Program-made: the position numbers and the translations under genes | Part shown: piece by piece, positions 1 through 5,163 of the stretch | How positions within the stretch are numbered: the first letter of the stretch is position 1 | How the letters are laid out: the number at the start of each line of letters is the position of its first letter | Assembly: GCA_014238445.1 (NCBI GenBank) | Contig: JABABC010000233.1 | Span: 1 to 5,706 of the forward strand | Direction of reading: 5' to 3' | DNA: 5,706 nt | Source: Coxiellaceae bacterium | Lineage (GTDB): Bacteria > Pseudomonadota > Gammaproteobacteria > Coxiellales > Coxiellaceae | Notes under the pieces: model-generated | The model's input: only the letters and a program-made list of their open reading frames with translations | The model's database searches: none | What the model was told of the DNA's origin: nothing

Positions 1-1180
1 CATTTCCTAGGCATCCTGAAAATTTAGATAATAAGGCATTGTCTTTGATAGCACTGTAGATGCCATCTAGGTCATCGGATATGGTCGTTAAATAACAGCT
101 CGATAATTGAGGGTGGTTGGTGCCTGAATTAAATAGGGTGGGTGTTGATGTCATGTAGTCAAAGGAAGAGAGTAGTCGATAGAATTCAACGGCCCTTTCA
201 TTGCGTTGTTCACCTTCTTGATGCGCTAAGCCCATCGCAACACGCATAAAGAGGACTTGTGGTAATTCAATGCGTGTATGTTGGTGATGAATTAAATAGC
301 GATCATACAGCGTCTGTAACCCTAAGTACGTGAACTGATGGTCACGACATGGTTCTAAGTGTTGTGCTAAGAAGTCTAAATCAAAATCTTTAAGGTTGGG
401 GTGTAATAGTTCGTGCTCGATCCCTTGTTGAATGAAGGCTTTAAAGGCAGATTGATAAACGGTTGGGTTGTAGGTGGATTGAATGGGTATGTTGAGTTTT
501 AGGCCATGAATGACCTCTTTAAATAAACTTTGCAATAATAAGTTAGCAGTGACGTAGGAATAGTTTGGGTTAGTCTCAATTAATGTGCGTGAGCTTAAAA
601 TAATTGCTTTAAAGACATTTTCAATGCTAATGCCGTCAAAGAGGTTGCGTTTAGCTTCATGAACAATCGGTAGAGGATCAACGTTGTTACACTGACTACA
701 AGCTTGCTTCACGATAGTGGTGATCCACTCCAGTGTGAGTTCTATCGATTGGTTATTATCTATGTGTACGTAATATGCCGTATTTTCTTGAATGTCAGTA
801 TTCTCTTGCTGTTGCTTTCTTTCTTCGTTGCGTTGTGCTCGATAGAGCACGTAAGAACGGGCAACTTGATGTTCGCCTTCACGCATGAGTGTGATTTCAA
901 CGTAGTCTTGAATCTGTTCGATTTCAATTATTTGACTATCATTACGCCGCGATTCTACCATTTGCAGGACATGTTGAGTGTAGTGTTGTAGCTGGTGCTG
1001 TAGTTGTTCAGAGTGTTGTGCACGGTTAGGGTCATTCGCTATGAAGGCTTTTTTGATCGCAGTTAAGATTTTTTCTTCATTGAATTCTGCAATATCACCG
1101 CAGCGTTTTTTGACATAGACTTTTCCAGGTTGAAGCGGTTTTGTGTTTGTTGTGTGGTTTTTTTTCGTCAATGTTTCCAT
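1..1180 (-). CDS. nrdA: Ribonucleoside-diphosphate reductase alpha subunit, N-terminal part (runs off left edge)
   Basis: Large catalytic subunit of class Ia ribonucleotide reductase, which reduces ribonucleoside diphosphates to deoxyribonucleotides with the radical-carrying NrdB subunit in the cytoplasm. The window holds the first 393 codons, read without interruption from ATG 1180-1178. Residues about 21-117 form an ATP-cone (VKKRCGDIAEFNEEKI, then EIEQIQDYVEITLMREGE and ARSYVLYRAQR). Residues about 137-218 look like a second, degenerate ATP-cone ending NPNYSYVTANLLL. The barrel domain then begins, with STPTLFNSGT (345-354) and the active-site cysteine Cys362 in QLSSCYL, equivalent by motif to E. 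coli Cys225. That cysteine lies about 137 residues later than in E. coli NrdA, which fits the extra cone. The other catalytic cysteines lie beyond the window. Cys390 stands in SGCLGN, where family members I recall have GGLGN. The start is backed by AAGGA five bases upstream. nrdB is not visible. Family assignment is secure. Confidence 0.96.
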   Translation of the reverse strand, partial: METLTKKNHTTNTKPLQPGKVYVKKRCGDIAEFNEEKILTAIKKAFIANDPNRAQHSEQLQHQLQHYTQHVLQMVESRRNDSQIIEIEQIQDYVEITLMREGEHQVARSYVLYRAQRNEERKQQQENTDIQENTAYYVHIDNNQSIELTLEWITTIVKQACSQCNNVDPLPIVHEAKRNLFDGISIENVFKAIILSSRTLIETNPNYSYVTANLLLQSLFKEVIHGLKLNIPIQSTYNPTVYQSAFKAFIQQGIEHELLHPNLKDFDLDFLAQHLEPCRDHQFTYLGLQTLYDRYLIHHQHTRIELPQVLFMRVAMGLAHQEGEQRNERAVEFYRLLSSFDYMTSTPTLFNSGTNHPQLSSCYLTTISDDLDGIYSAIKDNALLSKFSGCLGN

Positions 1181-1185
1181 GATAT

Positions 1186-1190
1186 TCCTT
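1186..1190 (-). promoter_or_regulatory. Ribosome binding site of nrdA
   Basis: On the minus strand the sequence AAGGA ends five bases before the ATG at 1180-1178. It sits inside an A-rich stretch and fixes the nrdA start; no other in-frame start codon near it has comparable support. Confidence 0.8.
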
Positions 1191-1223
1191 TTTTACGTCT
1201 TTAACCGTGTCAATGATGATGAC

Positions 1224-1253
1224 TGTATAATGGGTTGAGGGATTTAAGCACAA
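1224..1253 (-). promoter_or_regulatory. Candidate nrdA promoter P2 (proximal)
   Basis: Minus-strand -35 TTGTGC (1253-1248), 18-base spacer and -10 TATACA (1229-1224). Each hexamer is an imperfect sigma-70 match. The -35 lies inside the proximal NrdR box, so NrdR binding there would block polymerase. Transcription would begin near 1217, giving a leader of about 40 bases. This is an alternative or addition to P1; sequence alone cannot choose between them. Confidence 0.35.
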
Positions 1254-1263
1254 TATGTAGTTG
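1248..1263 (-). promoter_or_regulatory. NrdR box, proximal to nrdA
   Basis: The plus-strand reading GCACAATATGTAGTTG matches 12 of 16 positions of the NrdR consensus acaCwATATaTwGtgt, written from memory, with most of the central core intact. Alone it would be weak. It starts exactly 32 bp from a better box at 1280-1295, which is the paired, about three-helical-turn spacing typical of NrdR operators. NrdR is a zinc-ribbon/ATP-cone repressor of ribonucleotide reductase genes. The site lies 68 bases upstream of nrdA. Confidence 0.75.
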
Positions 1264-1279
1264 TTCACCTGACCTATAG

Positions 1280-1295
1280 ACACAAGATAATGTGT
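1280..1295 (-). promoter_or_regulatory. NrdR box, distal to nrdA
   Basis: The 16-base interrupted palindrome ACACAAGATAATGTGT has perfect ACAC/GTGT arms and matches 14 of 16 positions of the NrdR consensus as I recall it. It pairs with the box at 1248-1263 (starts 32 bp apart) and overlaps the -10 element of candidate promoter P1. A repressor bound here would prevent nrdA transcription when cellular (d)ATP is high. Confidence 0.85.
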
Positions 1296-1312
1296 TTGAT
1301 CCTCTTGTGCAA
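1284..1312 (-). promoter_or_regulatory. Candidate nrdA promoter P1 (distal)
   Basis: Minus-strand -35 TTGCAC (1312-1307), 17-base spacer and -10 TATCTT (1289-1284). The spacing is ideal and the hexamers are moderate. The -10 lies within the distal NrdR box, and a DnaA-box-like site touches the upstream edge of the -35. Transcription would start near 1277 and give a leader of about 97 bases, in which I see no strong hairpin or riboswitch. Confidence 0.45.
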
Positions 1313-1320
1313 GTGGATAA
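1312..1320 (-). promoter_or_regulatory. DnaA-box-like site 1
   Basis: The minus-strand sequence TTATCCACT matches eight of nine positions of the strong DnaA box TTATCCACA. It adjoins the -35 of candidate promoter P1. E. coli nrdAB is known to carry DnaA boxes in its promoter region, so the placement is biologically sensible. Nine-base matches with one error do occur by chance. Confidence 0.5.
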
Positions 1321-1333
1321 CCTGGGGAAAACT

Positions 1334-1342
1334 TGTGTATGA
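1334..1342 (-). promoter_or_regulatory. DnaA-box-like site 2
   Basis: The minus-strand sequence TCATACACA matches eight of nine positions of the relaxed DnaA consensus TTWTNCACA, in the same orientation as site 1 and 22 bp from it. The pair, rather than either site alone, suggests DnaA control of nrdA. Confidence 0.35.
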
Positions 1343-1367
1343 TTTAAAATATACGGGTGAAAGGCTA

Positions 1368-1394
1368 TTGATCAGGTGTTTGTTCTCATAAAAT
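1368..1394 (+). promoter_or_regulatory. Weak candidate promoter for the rppH operon
   Basis: -35 TTGATC (1368-1373) and -10 TAAAAT (1389-1394, five of six matches) separated by 15 bases, shorter than the usual 16-18. This is the best plus-strand pair I see. Transcription would start near 1401 and leave a leader of about 170 bases before rppH. Confidence 0.3.
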
Positions 1395-1559
1395 CGAGCA
1401 TTGTTCAGATTAAAAATACGGTTTTAGGGTAAAGTGATTGCGGCAATAGATCTGTCTATGAAACAATAGGTTACTAAATAGTGTGCAGATGACTGAGTCA
1501 ATAGAGGGCTGAATGATTGATCCAAGGCTTACTTAAGGGCCGTCATGATGTCTTTCTGT

Positions 1560-1564
1560 GGGAG
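1560..1564 (+). promoter_or_regulatory. Ribosome binding site that decides the rppH start
   Basis: GGGAG lies five bases before the ATG at 1570. An upstream in-frame GTG at 1558 overlaps this site and has no site of its own, so the longer form of the protein is rejected. Confidence 0.75.
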
Positions 1565-1569
1565 TGAGT

Positions 1570-2046
1570 ATGATAGATAAAGATGGGTATCGGTATAACG
1601 TTGGGATCATTATTGTTAATTCGTTAGAGCAATTGTTATTAGCTAAGCGTTGTCGAAAAAAAAAGGCTTGGCAGTTTCCTCAAGGGGGGATGTGTGAGGG
1701 GGAGACACCCGAAGAAGCCATGTATCGCGAGTTGTCTGAAGAATTGGGTTTGTTCCCAGAGTCCGTTGAAATCCAGGCAATTTCTCAATCTTGGCACACC
1801 TATCGATTACCCATTCGTTATTGGCGGCTAGACAGTCAGCCTTTAGTGATTGGGCAAAAACAAAAATGGTTTTTGCTGAGCTTAAAGACAGATGATGTGT
1901 ATATTGACCTCAATTATACCGCTAAACCTGAGTTCGATGCCTGGGAGTGGGTGGCTTATTGGGAGCCAGTGAAGCGGATTATTAATTTTAAACGTGAGGT
2001 GTATCAGGCTGTCCTAACGGAGTTTGAACCCAAAGTAAAACAATAA
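1570..2046 (+). CDS. rppH: RNA 5'-pyrophosphohydrolase (Nudix hydrolase)
   Basis: RppH removes pyrophosphate from the 5' end of primary transcripts, leaving a monophosphate that lets RNase E begin mRNA decay; it acts in the cytoplasm and needs divalent metal ions. The protein has 158 residues. Its start MIDKDGYRYNVGIIIVN aligns directly with E. coli MIDDDGYRPNVGIVICN, supporting ATG 1570. WQFPQGG (34-40) leads into the Nudix box at 39-61, with the required glycine, Glu45 and R53-E54-L-x-E57-E58-x-G60. Further RppH-specific blocks are IGQKQKWFLL, PEFDAWEWVAYW and FKREVYQAV near the C-terminus. It is shorter than E. coli RppH because it lacks most of the poorly conserved tail. Nine consecutive A residues (1656-1664) encode part of R-K-K-K just before the active site. 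It is the first gene of a likely operon with ptsP, 20 bases downstream. Confidence 0.96.
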   Translation: MIDKDGYRYNVGIIIVNSLEQLLLAKRCRKKKAWQFPQGGMCEGETPEEAMYRELSEELGLFPESVEIQAISQSWHTYRLPIRYWRLDSQPLVIGQKQKWFLLSLKTDDVYIDLNYTAKPEFDAWEWVAYWEPVKRIINFKREVYQAVLTEFEPKVKQ

Positions 2047-2066
2047 CGTATTAATGGTGGAGTTCC

Positions 2067-4331
2067 ATGTTACAGCGGTTACAGCGCCTCATTGACGATG
2101 TGAAGACAGCTGAGTCCTCAGGACCTGTCTTGCGAGCATTGATGGCAGAAGTAACAGATGCTTTACAGGCTGATGTTGCAGCTTTATATTTCGTTAACCT
2201 GGAAACCGCAGACTATGATTTACAGGTTGATCATGCGGTTGATGGTGTGGATGTGTCATTAGGTGCGCACTTTAAACGTCACGAAGGGTTTATTGGCTTG
2301 GTAGGTGAACGTGAGGAGCCTATCAATGTCGCATCGATGCATCAGCATGAGCGTTATGTAGCCTCACATCAATTTGATCAAGCGGGTTTGCAGGCCTTTT
2401 TGGGTATTCCGATTTTTTTTCGTGGTGAGTTGATTGCTGTTTGGGCATTCTTCAAGGTGGAAGGAGTATCATTTTCTGAGGATGATGAATCACTGCTGGT
2501 GACTGTCTGTGCGCAGCTCGGTGAATCTTTGAGTCGATTAAGGGTGTATCAAGGTGGTCAGAAGGAAGGTAGGCGACGTCAAAAATCTTTCGTTCTAGAA
2601 GGTATTTCTGGTGGGTTTGGCGTGGCGATCGGTCGCGTGGTTGTGATGTATCCACCTGCTGATTTAGAGGCTGTCCCTGATAAAGCCATTCATGATATTG
2701 AACCAGAAATTGCATTATTTGAGTCAGCATTAAAGTGTGCGCGAGAAGAAATGCATCGGTTGCAATTGCAAGCGAAGTCTCAATTGTCAGATGCAGAGGT
2801 TGTACTATTTGATGTCTATATTCGCATGTTAGATAGCCGCTCCTTAATGAGTGAGATTATTGAGGAAATTAGAAAGGGTGTTTGGGCGCAAGCTGCATTA
2901 AAGCGAGTTATCCGTCGACATGTCGCGCACTTTGAGTCACTTGAAGATACTTACTTGCGAGAGCGAGCAGCTGACTTTAGAGACTTGGGGAGGCGCATTC
3001 TTGCGCAATTACAGCAGAGCGTCATTTCTGAGCAAAGCTTTCAAAAGAATATGATTCTGGTGAGTGAGGAGGTCAGTGCTACTGCATTGGTTGAAATTCC
3101 AGAGGGATGCTTAAGTGGTGTTGTTTCAGGACGAGGTTCTGGTAATTCACATGTGGCTATTTTAGCTCGATCATTGGGGTTGCCTAGTGTGATGTCTGTC
3201 ACAGGGTTTTCATTGGATCGACTGGCTGGTAAAGAGGTGATTGTCGATGGCTTTAATGGGCAGGTTTATGTTGATCCTTCTCCGGCGTTGAAGAAAGACT
3301 TTCAGCGTTTAATGGAAGAAGAAAAACAGTTTGATGAGGAGTTAGCGACATTATGGGATGCGCCCACTGTGACGTTGGATGGTCGTTCCATAGCTTTATA
3401 TGTTAATACGGGGTTAGATGTCGATAGTGGGCTTGCCTTGAGTGCAGGTGCAGAAGGTGTTGGATTATATCGTACTGAGTTACCTTTTATGATGCGTGAT
3501 CGTTTTCCGAGTGAGGATGAGCAGCGCATGATGTATCGACAGTTATTAAATGCGTTTTCACCGCGCCCTGTAATTATGCGTACGTTAGACATTGGTGGTG
3601 ATAAAATGTTGCCGTATTTCCCATTTGCAGAAGAAAATCCTTTTTTAGGTTGGCGCGGGATTCGCATCAGCTTGGATCATCCGGATATTTTTCTACAGCA
3701 ATTACGTGCTATGTTGCAGGCGAGTGAAGGTCTTAATAATTTATCAATTATGTTACCGATGGTGACATCATTGTCAGAAGTGGAAGCAGCGAAGGCTTTT
3801 CTTGATCAAGCTTTCCGTGAAGTTAAGGAAGAAGGTTGTGCCATAAAGATGCCTAAGCTTGGCGTTATGATTGAGGTGCCTTCTGCGGCATACCAAGCTT
3901 ATGATCTAGCTAAGCAAGTGGATTTTATTTCTGTAGGTACTAATGACTTGATACAGTACTTATTAGCTGTTGATCGTAACAATCCTCGTGTGGCCCAACG
4001 TTATAATAGTCTTCATCCAGCTGTTTTGGGTGCATTAGAGGTTATTGTGAAAGGCGCTCATAAGGCAAACCGCTCTGTGGGTGTTTGCGGTGAAATGGCA
4101 TCTGATCCACTGACTGTATTGTTGTTGCTAGGGATGGGTTTTGATGTCTTAAGTATGAATGCGCGTAACTTATCACGGGCCAAGTGGATGATCCGCCATT
4201 TTGGGTATGATGAAGCCAAGCAGTTAGTTAAAACGGTCATGCAGATGAATGATGCTGCAGAGATTTGTTTGCATATGGAAACAGTATTGGATGATGCCGG
4301 CATGGGCGCTTTGATTCGTGCAGGCTTTTAA
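2067..4331 (+). CDS. ptsP: Nitrogen-PTS enzyme I (EI-Ntr), PEP-protein phosphotransferase
   Basis: EI-Ntr takes phosphate from phosphoenolpyruvate and passes it to NPr, then EIIA-Ntr, a regulatory relay linked to nitrogen, potassium and carbon status rather than sugar uptake. The protein has 754 residues, near the 748 of E. coli PtsP, and is complete, ending GMGALIRAGF. An N-terminal GAF domain (about 17-155, with EGFIGLVG and AFLGIPIFFRGELIAV) separates it from sugar-PTS enzyme I. The PEP-utiliser N-terminal domain (about 178-302) follows. The phosphohistidine domain (about 327-405) has GSGNSHVAILARSLGLPSV, with His362 as the phosphorylated residue. The C-terminal PEP-binding barrel has GLYRTELPFM (Arg469), MRTLDIGGDK (Arg505), MIEVPS (Glu603) and VGTNDLIQY (Asp627) as metal ligands, and the catalytic Cys674 in GVCGEMASD. 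All expected catalytic residues are present. GGTGGAG (2056-2062) precedes the ATG. In known relatives the GAF domain senses glutamine or 2-oxoglutarate; that is inferred here. Confidence 0.97.
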   Translation: MLQRLQRLIDDVKTAESSGPVLRALMAEVTDALQADVAALYFVNLETADYDLQVDHAVDGVDVSLGAHFKRHEGFIGLVGEREEPINVASMHQHERYVASHQFDQAGLQAFLGIPIFFRGELIAVWAFFKVEGVSFSEDDESLLVTVCAQLGESLSRLRVYQGGQKEGRRRQKSFVLEGISGGFGVAIGRVVVMYPPADLEAVPDKAIHDIEPEIALFESALKCAREEMHRLQLQAKSQLSDAEVVLFDVYIRMLDSRSLMSEIIEEIRKGVWAQAALKRVIRRHVAHFESLEDTYLRERAADFRDLGRRILAQLQQSVISEQSFQKNMILVSEEVSATALVEIPEGCLSGVVSGRGSGNSHVAILARSLGLPSVMSVTGFSLDRLAGKEVIVDGFNGQVYVDPSPALKKDFQRLMEEEKQFDEELATLWDAPTVTLDGRSIALYVNTGLDVDSGLALSAGAEGVGLYRTELPFMMRDRFPSEDEQRMMYRQLLNAFSPRPVIMRTLDIGGDKMLPYFPFAEENPFLGWRGIRISLDHPDIFLQQLRAMLQASEGLNNLSIMLPMVTSLSEVEAAKAFLDQAFREVKEEGCAIKMPKLGVMIEVPSAAYQAYDLAKQVDFISVGTNDLIQYLLAVDRNNPRVAQRYNSLHPAVLGALEVIVKGAHKANRSVGVCGEMASDPLTVLLLLGMGFDVLSMNARNLSRAKWMIRHFGYDEAKQLVKTVMQMNDAAEICLHMETVLDDAGMGALIRAGF

Positions 4332-4337
4332 GATGGA

Positions 4338-5132
4338 ATGTATGTGATAGTATTGGCTTTTTTATTCACGGGGTTATTAACTGGGATTGCTTCGGGTTTG
4401 TTTGGCCTGGGTGGTGGGGTGGTGGTTGTGCCTTGTTTAGTTGCTATTTTTTCTTTAAAGCATGTGGCTCCACAGTTTGTGATGCATTTATCCGTGGGTA
4501 CGTCGTTAGCTGTTATGGTTGGAACAACAGCTAATTCAACGTTTCACCACAGTAAAAAGAATACCGGTTATTTTGATATTTATTTTCGTTTGTTTTTTGG
4601 TTTGGTAGTGGGTGTTATGGTGGGCTCTGTTGCGGGCCATTATTTGCACAGCCATGTCTTAGAGATGACTTTTGGTGTCTTGGTCATGGTTATTGGATTA
4701 AATATGTTGAAACCGCAGTCAGAGCGAGAAGGTCATGATCGGATTTTGCCCAATAGGTGTGTCACGCAGGGTGTTGGTTTGTTAATGGGTTTTGTGTGTG
4801 CTTTGCTAGGTGTCGGAGGTGGTTTTATCACTGTGCCATTTTTAACTCGTTATGGTGTTGCGTTGCACTTGGCTATTATGGTCTCTGCGATGATAGCTTT
4901 AACGGTGGGGGTCTTAGGCACACTCACTAGCGTGTATTGGGGGTGGGATTTTACTCTATTACCTAAGGGAAGCACAGGATATGTGTATTGGCCAGCTTGT
5001 TTGACTATCATATTGGGCACATTGTTTTCTGTTCCATTGGGCGCTAAGTTAGCTTATCGGTTGCCCGCAAAGCAGCTTAAGACGTGCTTTGCTATTTTAC
5101 TATTAGGTATCGGCCTTCATATGTTATTTTAA
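4338..5132 (+). CDS. TSUP-family (TauE/SafE) membrane transporter, substrate unknown
   Basis: The 264-residue hydrophobic protein matches the sulfite exporter TauE/SafE (TSUP) family, whose studied members move sulfite, sulfoacetate or other organic or sulfur-containing anions across the inner membrane. Its two halves repeat the family signature: SGLFGLGGGVVVVPCL (about 19-34) and ALLGVGGGFITVPFL (about 155-169), each opening a half with several membrane segments (further ones near 86-100, 108-123, 179-199, 217-235 and 250-264). A charged stretch at 126-140 separates the halves. Substrate cannot be read from the sequence. It starts six bases after the ptsP stop, so translational coupling is likely. 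The ribosome binding site is poor: GGA abuts ATG 4338 but lies six bases before an in-frame GTG at 4344, so the protein may start two residues later. I recall a TSUP gene between ptsP and lgt in Pseudomonas, so the location may be conserved. Confidence 0.9.
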   Translation: MYVIVLAFLFTGLLTGIASGLFGLGGGVVVVPCLVAIFSLKHVAPQFVMHLSVGTSLAVMVGTTANSTFHHSKKNTGYFDIYFRLFFGLVVGVMVGSVAGHYLHSHVLEMTFGVLVMVIGLNMLKPQSEREGHDRILPNRCVTQGVGLLMGFVCALLGVGGGFITVPFLTRYGVALHLAIMVSAMIALTVGVLGTLTSVYWGWDFTLLPKGSTGYVYWPACLTIILGTLFSVPLGAKLAYRLPAKQLKTCFAILLLGIGLHMLF

Positions 5133-5150
5133 TGCTTTTAAAGCGGCGTC

Positions 5151-5158
5151 AAGGTGAG
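5151..5158 (+). promoter_or_regulatory. Ribosome binding site of lgt
   Basis: AAGGTGAG ends five bases before the ATG at 5164. It supports this start, which also matches the beginning of known Lgt proteins closely. Confidence 0.7.
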
Positions 5159-5163
5159 AGTGA

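Larger units (their letters stand above)
1343..1569. other. Intergenic region upstream of rppH, no gene seen
   Basis: This is the right part of the divergent nrdA/rppH spacer. No reading frame here has protein-like character and no tRNA or recognisable small RNA is visible. It includes the rppH ribosome binding site and one weak plus-strand promoter candidate. A short ATAGA/TCTAT inverted repeat (1446-1459, four-base loop) is too weak to call functional. The left part is AT-rich (TTTAAAATATA at 1343-1353), next to the DnaA-like sites. Confidence 0.7.

Noticed and set aside
704..991. 95-residue plus-strand open frame opposite nrdA
   Set aside because: It lies wholly antisense to a confidently identified nrdA coding region; its hydrophobic look comes from complementing nrdA codons.
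1095..1283. 62-residue minus-strand open frame spanning the nrdA leader and start
   Set aside because: It begins at a GTG inside the distal NrdR box and runs into nrdA in another frame. It has no ribosome binding site or recognisable protein character.
1312..1353. Replication origin suggested by DnaA-like boxes and an AT-rich patch
   Set aside because: Only two imperfect boxes are present, with none of the neighbouring origin genes; nrdA promoter control explains them better.
1446..1459. ATAGA/TCTAT inverted repeat upstream of rppH
   Set aside because: The arms are short and AT-rich, as expected by chance; there is no T run and no known operator match.
1558..1569. Upstream GTG start for rppH
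   Set aside because: It overlaps the ribosome binding site used by ATG 1570, and the shorter N-terminus aligns exactly with E. coli RppH.
2452..2730. Minus-strand open frame inside ptsP
   Set aside because: Antisense shadow of the GAF and linker region of ptsP, with no independent support.
3302..3667. 121-residue minus-strand open frame inside ptsP
   Set aside because: Antisense to the conserved PEP-binding barrel of ptsP; the conserved sense reading explains the open frame.
4058..4303. Minus-strand open frame at the 3' end of ptsP
   Set aside because: Antisense shadow of the conserved C-terminus of ptsP.
5134..5144. GCTTT-T-AAAGC inverted repeat between the TSUP gene and lgt
   Set aside because: The arms are five bases with a one-base loop and no following T run, so it cannot act as an intrinsic terminator.
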